The translations under genes were made by a program, and so were the position numbers. A stretch of 64,000 nucleotides of DNA, taken from the NCBI RefSeq assembly GCF_036237275.1, contig NZ_CP108352.1:4464001-4528000 (forward strand), given 5' to 3'. Origin of the DNA: Streptomyces sp. NBC_01353 (GTDB lineage: Bacteria; Actinomycetota; Actinomycetes; Streptomycetales; Streptomycetaceae). Below are positions 40,785 to 48,217 of this stretch, piece by piece. Below the pieces are notes generated by a model, which saw nothing but the letters and a program-made list of their open reading frames with translations, had not been told where the DNA came from and did no database searches. Position 1 is the stretch's first letter; every line of letters starts with the position of its first letter.

Positions 40785-42094
40785 GCGGACGGGGCTTCGG
40801 ATCGGCCGTCACCCTGCCCGGTGACCCTCCCGGCGGCAGGCGCGCCGCCCTCGTCTGGGGCGTCGGCGTCGCCGTCTACTTCGTCGCCGTCATCTTCCGT
40901 ACGTCGCTCGGCGTCGCCGGACTCGACGCCGCCGACCGCTTCGACGTCAACGCCTCCGCGCTCTCCACCTTCTCCATCCTCCAGCTCCTCGTCTACGCCG
41001 GGATGCAGATACCCGTCGGCCTCATGGTCGACCGGCTCGGCACCAAGAAGGTCCTGACGCTCGGCGTGGTGCTGTTCACCGTCGGACAGCTGGGCTTCGC
41101 GCTCTCCCCCTCGTACGGCATGGCACTCGCCTCCCGCGCGCTGCTCGGCTGCGGTGACGCCATGACGTTCATCAGCGTGCTGCGGCTCGGCAGCCGCTGG
41201 TTCCCGGCCCGGCGCGGCCCGCTCATCGGCCAGGTCGCCGCGCTGTTCGGCATGGCGGGCAATCTCGTCTCCACCATCGTCATCGCCCGCGCCCTGCACG
41301 GCATGGGCTGGACGACGACCTTCGTCGGCAGCTCGATCGCGGGCGTCGTCGTCCTCGTCCTGCTGCTGCTCTTCCTCAAGGACCACCCCGAGGGCCACGA
41401 ACCCCCGCCCGCCGCGCACACCGGCGCCGCGTTCGTCCGCCGCCAGATCGCCGAGTCCTGGCGGGAGCCCGGCACCCGGCTCGGCATGTGGGTGCACTTC
41501 ACCACCCAGTTCCCCGCCATGGTGTTCCTGCTGCTGTGGGGCCTGCCGTTCCTGGTCGAGGACCAGGGCCTGTCCCGGGGAGTCGCCGGCGAGCTGCTGA
41601 CGCTCGTGGTGCTCTCGAACATGGTGGTGGGGCTCGCGTACGGGCAGATCATCGCCCGGCACCACGCGGCCAGGGCCCCGCTCGCCCTCGGCACGGTCGC
41701 GTCGACCGCGCTGCTGTGGGCCGCCACCCTTGCGTACCCCGGCGACGCGGCCCCGATGTGGCTGCTGATCACCCTCTGCGCGGTCCTCGGCGCCTGCGGG
41801 CCCGCCTCGATGATCGGCTTCGACTTCGCCCGCCCGGCCAACCCGCCGGAGCGTCAGGGAACGGCCTCGGGAATCGTCAACATGGGTGGTTTCACCGCCT
41901 CGATGACGACGCTGCTCGCGGTCGGCGTCCTCCTCGACGCGACCGGCGACAACTACCGGATCGCCTTCTCCTCCGTCTTCGCGCTGGAGGCACTGGGCGT
42001 CGTCCAGATCCTGCGCCTGAAGGCCCGGTCGGCCCGCAGGGAGAAGGAACGCCTCGTCGCCAGCCGCGTCGAGGCCGTGCACGTACCGGCGTAG
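40781..42094 (+). CDS. MFS transporter
   Basis: This 437-residue membrane protein has about twelve hydrophobic segments and the MFS loop motif GLMVDRLGTKKVL between helices 2 and 3. Further landmarks are ALLGCGDAMTFISVLRLG and the central loop EGHEPPPAAHTGAAF. The fold suggests proton-coupled transport of a small solute; direction and substrate are unknown. The GTG overlaps the GntR gene stop, which indicates that the regulator's ligand may be the transported compound. Confidence 0.9.
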   Translation: MSGRGFGSAVTLPGDPPGGRRAALVWGVGVAVYFVAVIFRTSLGVAGLDAADRFDVNASALSTFSILQLLVYAGMQIPVGLMVDRLGTKKVLTLGVVLFTVGQLGFALSPSYGMALASRALLGCGDAMTFISVLRLGSRWFPARRGPLIGQVAALFGMAGNLVSTIVIARALHGMGWTTTFVGSSIAGVVVLVLLLLFLKDHPEGHEPPPAAHTGAAFVRRQIAESWREPGTRLGMWVHFTTQFPAMVFLLLWGLPFLVEDQGLSRGVAGELLTLVVLSNMVVGLAYGQIIARHHAARAPLALGTVASTALLWAATLAYPGDAAPMWLLITLCAVLGACGPASMIGFDFARPANPPERQGTASGIVNMGGFTASMTTLLAVGVLLDATGDNYRIAFSSVFALEALGVVQILRLKARSARREKERLVASRVEAVHVPA

Positions 42095-42200
42095 CCGGTA
42101 GCCGCGTCACCGTACGCGCGTCGCCGCACCCCGGGCCGCCGCACCCCGCGTCGCCGCACCCGCCGACGGGCGCCCCGGTGCCACCGCGGCGAGCCCAGGA

Positions 42201-43028
42201 CTACCGCGGCGTCACCGTGAAGTTGTCCAGGATCGCCCGCGCCAGGTCGAGGTCGCCCTCGGTCTTGATCCGGTCGGCCACCTCGGCCGGCCGGACCCGG
42301 CCGCACGCCAGGCGGACGTACGTCTCCCAGTCCAGCGCCAGCGTCGCGAGGGGCCCCAGCGAGGGCGCCCCGTCGACCGTCCCGTGGCCCTCCGCGTCCA
42401 CCCGTACCGTCCGCAGGAACTCGACCGGCCCGTGCACGTCGAAGACGACCGCCGAACTCGTCGGCGCGCCCGCGTCCTTGGCGACCACCTTCGGCAGCGC
42501 CTCCAGGAGGACGTCACGGGTGACATGGGCGGCGGGGGAGTCCAGGTTGCCCGGCCGGCCGAGCGTGGTGCGCAGGTCCTGTTCGTGCACCCAGACGTCG
42601 AACGCGCGCATCCGGTAGCCCAGTTCCAGCGTCTGCTCGGCGCCGAGCGGCGCGCGGATCAGATGGTCGGGCTGCCGGTTCTCGTTGCGCAGCTGGCGCG
42701 CGCGACGGATCAGGATGTACTCCAGCTCCGAGGTCATCTCGGGGCCGGTGTGGTGCCGCCGCACATCGACCTGCATCTCCATGTAGCGGGCGAACTCACT
42801 GCGTACGTGGTAGAGGTCGCGCGGCAGCGAGTGGATGGGGCGCGGGTCCCCGAGCATCTCGCACTCCATGCCGATCACATGGGACACGATGTCGCGCACC
42901 GACCAGCCCGGGCACGGTGTGGCGCGGTTCCATTCGCCTTCCACGAGCGGCTGAACCAGCTCGGATATCGCTTCGATGGAGTGGGTCCAGGCGTCGGCGT
43001 AGGTCTGAAGGCTGGGATGGACGGTCAC
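42201..43028 (-). CDS. Maleylpyruvate isomerase/mycothiol-dependent (DinB-like) protein
   Basis: This 275-residue protein has the N-terminal MDMPI/DinB four-helix domain with VEGEWNRATPCPGWSVRDIV and SHVIGMECEML, in which His residues bind a metal in family members. The helix RAFDVWVHEQDLRTTLGRPG and a C-terminal SCP2-like beta domain follow. The family includes mycothiol-dependent isomerases and transferases, mycothiol being the actinobacterial thiol. The exact reaction is unknown. It starts at GTG and is divergent from the nitrilase-family gene. Confidence 0.83.
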   Translation of the reverse strand: MTVHPSLQTYADAWTHSIEAISELVQPLVEGEWNRATPCPGWSVRDIVSHVIGMECEMLGDPRPIHSLPRDLYHVRSEFARYMEMQVDVRRHHTGPEMTSELEYILIRRARQLRNENRQPDHLIRAPLGAEQTLELGYRMRAFDVWVHEQDLRTTLGRPGNLDSPAAHVTRDVLLEALPKVVAKDAGAPTSSAVVFDVHGPVEFLRTVRVDAEGHGTVDGAPSLGPLATLALDWETYVRLACGRVRPAEVADRIKTEGDLDLARAILDNFTVTPR

Positions 43029-43183
43029 GGGACCCCTCGGCGGTTCTGCGGTGCGCGGGCTGAAAACAAGACTGCGTGGGAGGCTCGGACGCTAAGTTAC
43101 GCTGCCCGAAGGCACCCCGGCAGTGCTTTCGTGTGACGATCGTAGGCCCGTGTTGACGGCTCGAATGCCAGGACGGTGGTAGT

Positions 43184-43984
43184 GTGCGCGCCTCGCTGAT
43201 CCAGATCGCAGTAGACCCGGACGAATCGGTCGAATCTCGCCGAGCGCGCGTGGCCGGTCTCGTACGGGAGGAGCGCGGCGCGGCGGACCTCGTGGTCCTG
43301 CCGGAGCTGTGGCCGATGGGGGCGTTCGCGTACGAGTCCTTCGCGGCGGAGTCCGAGCCGCTGAACGGTCCGACGTACGGGGCGATGGCGGCGGCGGCCC
43401 GGGACGCGTCGGTCTGGCTGCACGCCGGATCGATCGTCGAGGCGGTCGGCGGAGCGCTCTTCAACACGTCGCTGGTCTTCACTCCGGAGGGTGAGCTCGC
43501 CGCGAGCTACCGCAAGATCCACCGCTTCGGCTTCGACAAGGGCGAGGCCGTGATGATGGCGGCGGGGGACGAGCTCGTGACGGTCGCGCTGCCGACGCTC
43601 ACGGTCGGCGTCGGCACCTGCTACGACCTCCGTTTCCCTGAGCTGTTCCGGGGGCTGGTCGACGCGGGCGCGCAGGCGTTCGTCGTCCCGGCGGGCTGGC
43701 CGGCCCGCCGCCGCGCCCACTGGACGCTGCTCGCGCAGGCGAGGGCCGTGGAGAACCAGGCGTACATGCTGGCCTGCGGCACGGCGGGCACGCACGCGGG
43801 CGTGGAGCAGGCGGGGCACTCGATCGTGGTGGACCCGTGGGGCGAGGTCCTCGCGGAGGCGGGCCCGGACGAGGAGATCCTGCGCGTCGAGCTCGACCCG
43901 GCGAAGGTGACGACGACGAGGGAACAGTTCCCGGCGCTGAAGGACCGGGTGCTGGGGGTGGCGAGGCCGGGGCGGGGGGACTGA
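43184..43984 (+). CDS. Carbon-nitrogen hydrolase (nitrilase superfamily)
   Basis: This 266-residue enzyme has the complete catalytic triad Glu41 (VLPELWP), Lys111 (YRKIHRFGF) and Cys146 (GVGTCYDLRFPEL). Such amidases cleave omega-amides, N-carbamyl groups or damaged metabolites such as deaminated glutathione. It lacks a signal peptide. The GTG start has almost no space after the promoter-like TTGACG at 43153-43158, so a short or absent leader is possible. A GC-rich repeat tract follows the stop. Confidence 0.92.
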   Translation: MRASLIQIAVDPDESVESRRARVAGLVREERGAADLVVLPELWPMGAFAYESFAAESEPLNGPTYGAMAAAARDASVWLHAGSIVEAVGGALFNTSLVFTPEGELAASYRKIHRFGFDKGEAVMMAAGDELVTVALPTLTVGVGTCYDLRFPELFRGLVDAGAQAFVVPAGWPARRRAHWTLLAQARAVENQAYMLACGTAGTHAGVEQAGHSIVVDPWGEVLAEAGPDEEILRVELDPAKVTTTREQFPALKDRVLGVARPGRGD

Positions 43985-44036
43985 CGGTCAGGGGTCCGGC
44001 AGGGAGTGGGTCTGATGGGCGGTCGGACAGCCCACG

Positions 44037-44122
44037 GGAGCTGACGGGCCGAGGAGCTGACGCCGGGCCAAGGCGCTGACGGGCTGAAGGGACTGACGGG
44101 CCAAGGCGCTGACGGGCCAGGG
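44037..44122. repeat. Five degenerate 16-19 bp tandem repeats
   Basis: Units follow the pattern (G)CTGACGGGCCAAGGCG with substitutions and small indels. One 20-bp segment, GGACTGACGGGCCAAGGCGC (44090-44109), recurs exactly at 46207-46226. Confidence 0.8.
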
Positions 44123-44253
44123 CGTGCATCGGGTCGTGATCAATGAGCATCGCAGCCTCCGGGGTGGTGCCCCGTCCGGGGTGCGGGGCCCGGCGATCTG
44201 CGGCTGCGCCGTGTGTGGGTGCGAGTGACCGGAAGCGTTGCCGCAGGCAGGCA

Positions 44254-44280
44254 GCGGCGGGGCCCGAGGGCCCCAGCCGC
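44254..44280. terminator. Hairpin downstream of the TetR gene
   Basis: Arms GCGGCGGGGCCC and GGGCCCC-A-GCCGC (one bulged A) lie 20 bp after the leftward TetR stop codon. Confidence 0.65.
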
Positions 44281-44300
44281 GTGCCCGCCGGGACGGTGTG

Positions 44301-44879
44301 TCAGACCATGGCGAGCCGGTCCACCAACAACTCCATCCTCGTCTCAGCGTCCTCGGGCAGCAGGCGGCCCGCTCGGGTCAGGGTCGCGAGGCCGTGCAGA
44401 GCCGCCCAGAACACCTCGGTGAACATCCCCGGGTGGACGCCATCGCCGGCGACCTCGGCGAGGCACTCGAGCAGGGCGGCGAAGGCGTCCTTCAGCGGCT
44501 CGGGGGTGTCCTCCTGCGCGTACGCCAGGCCGCCGTCGAGCTGGAACAGGGCGTCGTAGACCGCCGGGTTGTGCTCGGCGAAGTCGAGGTAGGCGCGGGC
44601 GAGGGCGGCGACCCGCTCGCGCGGGCTGTTCGCTCTGGAGGCCGCGGCACGCACCGCCGAGGCCAGCTCGGCGGCGCCTTCCAGGGCGACGGCGCCGATG
44701 ATCTCGCGCTTGCCGCGGAAGTGGCTGTAGAGGACGGGCTGGCTGTATTCGATGCGCTCGGCGAGCCGGCGGGTGGTGACTGCGTCCCACCCCTGCTGCT
44801 CGGCGAGTTCGCGGGCTGTCGCCACGATGAGGCGCTCGCGCTCCGCCCGTTCGCGCTCCTTGCGTTCCTTTACCGACAT
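44301..44879 (-). CDS. TetR-family regulator (WHG/TetR_C_33-like)
   Basis: This 192-residue repressor has an N-terminal HTH in which VTTRRLAERIEYSQPVLYSH is the recognition region. The charged leader SVKERKERERAERERL precedes it. The C-terminal ligand domain contains RVAALARAYLDFAEHNPAVY, as in the WHG-domain group. It is divergent from a DUF1772 membrane protein. The gap holds a conspicuous array of CTAGCnnnGCTAG-type palindromes, so autoregulation and control of the neighbour are likely. Confidence 0.88.
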   Translation of the reverse strand: MSVKERKERERAERERLIVATARELAEQQGWDAVTTRRLAERIEYSQPVLYSHFRGKREIIGAVALEGAAELASAVRAAASRANSPRERVAALARAYLDFAEHNPAVYDALFQLDGGLAYAQEDTPEPLKDAFAALLECLAEVAGDGVHPGMFTEVFWAALHGLATLTRAGRLLPEDAETRMELLVDRLAMV

Positions 44880-44888
44880 GATTCGATC

Positions 44889-44953
44889 CTAGCACCGCTA
44901 GACAATCGAGCGTTAGCAGTACTAGCGTTGCCTCATCACCTAGCAACGCTAGT
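44889..44953. promoter_or_regulatory. Operator array between TetR and DUF1772 genes
   Basis: CTAGCACCGCTAG (44889-44901) and CTAGCAACGCTAG (44940-44952) share perfect CTAGC/GCTAG arms; a degenerate copy, TTAGCAGTACTAG, lies midway (44913-44925). In addition ACTAGCGTTGC (44921-44931) and GCAACGCTAGT (44943-44953) form a perfect 11-bp inverted repeat. The spacing of about 25 bp places the sites near the same helical face. Confidence 0.7.
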
Positions 44954-44969
44954 TCACGGAGGGATCGTC

Positions 44970-45416
44970 ATGCTCAACACACTCGAGATCGTCACCACCG
45001 TCGTCGTCGGCCTGATGGTGGGGGTGGAGTTCTCCGTCATCTTCATCATGAACCGGATCCTGGACGCGCTTCCCGAGGACAGCGGCCAGCTCGGCCACGC
45101 CCACGGCGGCCGGATGCTGGGCGCCCTGATGCCGTTCTGGTACATAGGCTCGCTCGTCCTCAGCGCGATCTGGGCCGTCGCCGGATGGCACCACCCCGGC
45201 GCCGGACTCGTCGTCACCGCCGCCGGACTGCTGATCCTCAGCGTGGTCATGTCGATCCTGCTGCTCGTCCCGATCAACAACCGAAACAAGACCTGGACCC
45301 CCGAGAACCGGCCCGCCGACTGGAAGGAGCAGCTGCACCGCTGGAACCGCTACCACTACATCCGCGTCGCCGTCATCGTCGCCGCGTTCACCCTGCTGGT
45401 CGCCGCCCTCGCCTGA
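44970..45416 (+). CDS. DUF1772 (anthrone oxygenase-like) membrane protein
   Basis: This 148-residue protein has four hydrophobic helices and the DUF1772 pattern. LEIVTTVVVGLMVGVEFSVI is helix 1 and FWYIGSLVLSAIWAVAG helix 2. VPINNRNKTW followed by WNRYHYIRVAVIVAAFTLL gives the conserved W-x4-H-x2-R region. The family includes anthrone oxygenases but most members are uncharacterised. The ATG at 44970 has a strong GGAGGGA. It is divergent from the TetR regulator, whose operator array lies directly upstream. Confidence 0.82.
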   Translation: MLNTLEIVTTVVVGLMVGVEFSVIFIMNRILDALPEDSGQLGHAHGGRMLGALMPFWYIGSLVLSAIWAVAGWHHPGAGLVVTAAGLLILSVVMSILLLVPINNRNKTWTPENRPADWKEQLHRWNRYHYIRVAVIVAAFTLLVAALA

Positions 45417-45738
45417 TACCACCGCTGCCCCGACATGCACTGGTTCGCCCCTGTATATCGACGGCTTTTGCCCCGTCGGGGTGAGCCGGAGAAGGCATCG
45501 GATTTCTGACCCCGCGGGCCGAGACCGCGCCGGTGGCCGATCCCCACTCCTCGGGGGCGGCTGACCACCGAAATCCCGACATTCGGGAATGCAGCTGCCG
45601 CTCAGATCCCACAACTGCGATCCCGGCAAGCTGCGCCCCTCGATCGGCCGCGTTCCACGCGGCCTGATCAGGCCCCACACGACTCGGCAAGCTCCACGAA
45701 GCCCACCAAGCTGACGAAGACTCGCATGGAGAAGAACA
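45417..45738. other. Intergenic region, 322 bp
   Basis: No convincing gene is seen. It holds a weak hairpin with arms CGACGG and CCGTCG (45458-45477), possibly ending the DUF1772 transcript, and an inverted repeat TCCCGA-CAT-TCGGGA (45574-45588) that could be a regulatory site for the next gene. Confidence 0.5.
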
Positions 45739-46164
45739 ATGTCGCTGAAGAAGATCAACACCGTCCTGGCCGCCGCCTTCATCCTCTTCATCCTCTGGTT
45801 CGGGACGGAGTACATCCTGAGCCCGGAGACGACGGCGCCGGGCTACGGCCTGCCGAGCTGGCCGTCCGGCGACGGCGACGGCTTCCTGATCATCAAGGGA
45901 ATCCGCGACGTCGTCCTGGCCCTGGTTCTGGGCATCCTGCTGGTGACGGGTCACCGCCGGGCGCTGGGCTGGGTGCTGCTGGTGGAAGCACTCGCCGCGT
46001 ACGGCGACATGGCCAACGTGCTGGCCCACCACGGCTCCGTGGCCACCGCGCTCGGCGTCCACGGCCTGACCGCGACACTGATGGTGGTCAACGGCCTGCT
46101 GATCATGCGCGAGACCCGCAACGTCGCGGCCGCTCAGGAAACGCCCGCCCCGCAGCCCGCCTAG
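45739..46164 (+). CDS. DUF4267-like small membrane protein
   Basis: This is a 141-residue protein with four predicted membrane helices. The N-terminal INTVLAAAFILFILWFGTEY is followed by FLIIKGIRDVVLALVLGILL, which has the GIRD motif of DUF4267, and then ALGWVLLVEALAAYGDMANV. The C-terminus is short, polar and Pro/Ala-rich. The function is unknown. The ATG follows GGAGAAG. It lies downstream of the DUF1772 gene, and the same short direct repeat occurs on both sides of this three-gene module. Confidence 0.78.
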   Translation: MSLKKINTVLAAAFILFILWFGTEYILSPETTAPGYGLPSWPSGDGDGFLIIKGIRDVVLALVLGILLVTGHRRALGWVLLVEALAAYGDMANVLAHHGSVATALGVHGLTATLMVVNGLLIMRETRNVAAAQETPAPQPA

Positions 46165-46206
46165 CGCGGATCGGGCCGTGATCAGTCCGTGGGTTTCGCC
46201 CTAAGG

Positions 46207-46226
46207 GGACTGACGGGCCAAGGCGC
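46207..46226. repeat. 20-bp copy of the 44-kb repeat
   Basis: GGACTGACGGGCCAAGGCGC is identical to 44090-44109 and continues with further similarity (CTGACGGGTC). It lies between the DUF4267 gene and the next gene, so the two copies bracket the TetR-DUF1772-DUF4267 module. Confidence 0.8.
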
Positions 46227-46326
46227 CTGACGGGTCGTCCACCAGACGAGAGCGCGGCACGGTCGGCGGACCAATCCGGCGGGATTGGTTCTGGGCCCGC
46301 GGGCTCCGTCCCGCTTCACTGGGGCC

Positions 46327-47529
46327 ATGAGCGACGACACCGGAGCCCTCCGTCCCGAGACCCTCGCCGTCCACCCGCCGCAGCCGGAGATCAGCGGCAG
46401 CAGCCCGATGAGCGTCCCGCTGTACCAGGGGCACATCTTCTCCTTCGACACCGCCGACGCGATGGCGGACGCCTTCCACGCGCCCGGCACCTTCCTCTAC
46501 AACCGCTTCGGCAACCCCACCGTCCGCGCCCTCGAGGACGCCGTCGCCCGCCTGGAGGGCGGGGCCGCCGGGCTCTCGTACGCCTCCGGCATGGGCGCCA
46601 TCAACGGCGTCCTGCTCGCCCTGCTCTCCGCCGGCGGCCATGTCGTCGCCCAGCGCTGCCTCTACGGCGGTACGTACGCGGTCCTCACCGACCTCGCCGA
46701 ACGCTGGGGCGTCGAGGTCACCTACGTCTCCGGGACGGACCCGGAGGAGGTACGCCGCGCCCTGCGTCCCGAGACGCGGCTGCTGTACCTGGAGACCATC
46801 GCCAACCCGACCACCCGCGTCGGCGACCTGCCCGCCCTGATCGCCGTCGCCGCCGAGGCCGGCGTGCCGAGCGCCGTGGACAACACCTTCGCCTCGCCGC
46901 TGCTGTTCCGGCCGATCGAGCACGGCGCGGACATCGTCATCCACTCCGCGACCAAGTACCTCGCCGGGCACGCGGACGTCCTCGGCGGCATCGCGGTCTT
47001 CAAGGACGCCGAGCTGTACGGTCGGGTCCGCCACCACGCGGTCGAGCTGGGTGCGTCGACCGACCCCTTCGCCGCCTGGTTGACCCTGCGCGGCCTGCAG
47101 ACGCTGCCGCTGCGGATCGAGCGGCAGTGCGCGAGCGCCCTCGACCTGGCCGGCCGGCTCGCCGCGCACCCCGCGGTCTCGGCGGCGCTCCATCCGGCGC
47201 TCGCCGGACACCCCGACGAGGCCGTCGCCCGGCGGCTGCTGCCCAAGGGCGGCGGCGGGGTGATCTCCTTCGACCTCGCGGGCGGCCGGGAGGCGGGCCG
47301 CGCCTTCGTCGGGGCGGTACGGGTGGCCTCGCTGAGCCCCTCGCTCGGCGATGTGAAGACCCTGGTGATGCACCCGGCCTCCACCTCGCACCGCCAGCTG
47401 GACGCGGCGGCCCTGGAAGCGGCGGGCATCGGCCCCGGGACGGTACGGGTGTCGGTCGGCATCGAGCACGTCGAAGACCTGTGGGCGGACCTGGAGCAGG
47501 CCCTGGAGGTGGCGGCGAAGGCGGTCTAG
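46327..47529 (+). CDS. Cys/Met metabolism PLP-dependent enzyme (cystathionine gamma-synthase/lyase type)
   Basis: This is a 400-residue fold-type I PLP enzyme. The Schiff-base lysine is Lys210 in SATKYLAGHADVLGG. YNRFGNPTVRALEDAVARLE and SYASGMGAINGVLLALLSAG place the phosphate-binding region, and VDNTFASPLLFRP holds the PLP aspartate. Members interconvert cystathionine, homocysteine, methionine and cysteine by beta- or gamma-elimination or replacement. The exact activity is not decided by sequence alone. The ATG at 46327 is chosen for the family length. Confidence 0.92.
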   Translation: MSDDTGALRPETLAVHPPQPEISGSSPMSVPLYQGHIFSFDTADAMADAFHAPGTFLYNRFGNPTVRALEDAVARLEGGAAGLSYASGMGAINGVLLALLSAGGHVVAQRCLYGGTYAVLTDLAERWGVEVTYVSGTDPEEVRRALRPETRLLYLETIANPTTRVGDLPALIAVAAEAGVPSAVDNTFASPLLFRPIEHGADIVIHSATKYLAGHADVLGGIAVFKDAELYGRVRHHAVELGASTDPFAAWLTLRGLQTLPLRIERQCASALDLAGRLAAHPAVSAALHPALAGHPDEAVARRLLPKGGGGVISFDLAGGREAGRAFVGAVRVASLSPSLGDVKTLVMHPASTSHRQLDAAALEAAGIGPGTVRVSVGIEHVEDLWADLEQALEVAAKAV

Positions 47530-47556
47530 CGCGGGCGGGGTCTCGGGCCGTCCGGG

Positions 47557-48048
47557 TCAGCCCTCCCGTTCCCGCTCCGCCATCCGGATCACGCACACCG
47601 CGACCGCGATCAACAGCGCCGCGTCGGTGTCCTCACGGACGACGTTCACGGCGTACGTGTCCCGGACGCGGAACCACTGCCGGGAGATGTGGGCGAGGAG
47701 TTCACCGTCGTACTCGACGGTGAACTCCCGGTCCAGGATCCGGCCGCTGACGTCGAGCTCGGTGCCCTCGACCAGCGTGACCCGGAAGTGGTTGCGGAGC
47801 AGCGAGAGCCGCTTCCTGCGGATCGTGGCGAGCGGGCGGTCGTCCCGCTCGATCGTCATCGTGTCCCGCAGGCTGAACATCTTCTGACGCAGGGTGATCA
47901 GGACCTGCCCGAGCGGGTCCTTCAACTCCAGCGTGTCGCGCAGCCGCAACGCCTTGCCGTCGACGAGGAAGGCGTGCCGCCCGCCCTCGTCCTCGATCCA
48001 GTAGTCGTCGCCGACGGCGAAGATTTTGTCCCGTACGAGGTATTTCAT
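47557..48048 (-). CDS. LURP-one-related/scramblase-like (DUF567) protein
   Basis: This 163-residue, all-beta protein opens with MKYLVRDKIFAVGDDYWIED and has repeated RDTL/RDTM hairpins (LRLRDTLELKDPLGQVLITL, FSLRDTMTIERDDRPLATIR). That is the LURP-one/Tubby-like pattern. Such proteins may bind membranes or lipids; the bacterial function is unknown. It converges with the PLP-enzyme gene (27 bp) and is divergent from the NHL-thioredoxin gene. Confidence 0.85.
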   Translation of the reverse strand: MKYLVRDKIFAVGDDYWIEDEGGRHAFLVDGKALRLRDTLELKDPLGQVLITLRQKMFSLRDTMTIERDDRPLATIRRKRLSLLRNHFRVTLVEGTELDVSGRILDREFTVEYDGELLAHISRQWFRVRDTYAVNVVREDTDAALLIAVAVCVIRMAEREREG

Positions 48049-48217
48049 GACGTCAGGGCTTCCCCGTCGGATGCCGGTTCACGCAGGCGCGAAGGGGCGG
48101 GTGAAGCGCTCGGTGGTGGCGCCGAGCAGTCCCCGGTCAACCGTCGCTCCCCTGTCCTGGGCCTCGCCGTACGACGCGTGTGATCCGGCCTTCATACGTG
48201 GATGGCAAGCTTGAAGC

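Larger units (their letters stand above)
43985..44300. other. Intergenic region with repeats and terminator
   Basis: This gap between the nitrilase-family gene and the leftward TetR gene has no convincing coding sequence. It contains the degenerate tandem repeat at 44037-44122 and the hairpin at 44254-44280, plus further GC-rich inverted repeats around 44165-44200. Confidence 0.6.

Noticed and set aside
44037-44122. Possible CRISPR-like array
   Set aside because: The units are 16-19 bp, directly adjacent, degenerate and without unique spacers, and no cas gene is present.
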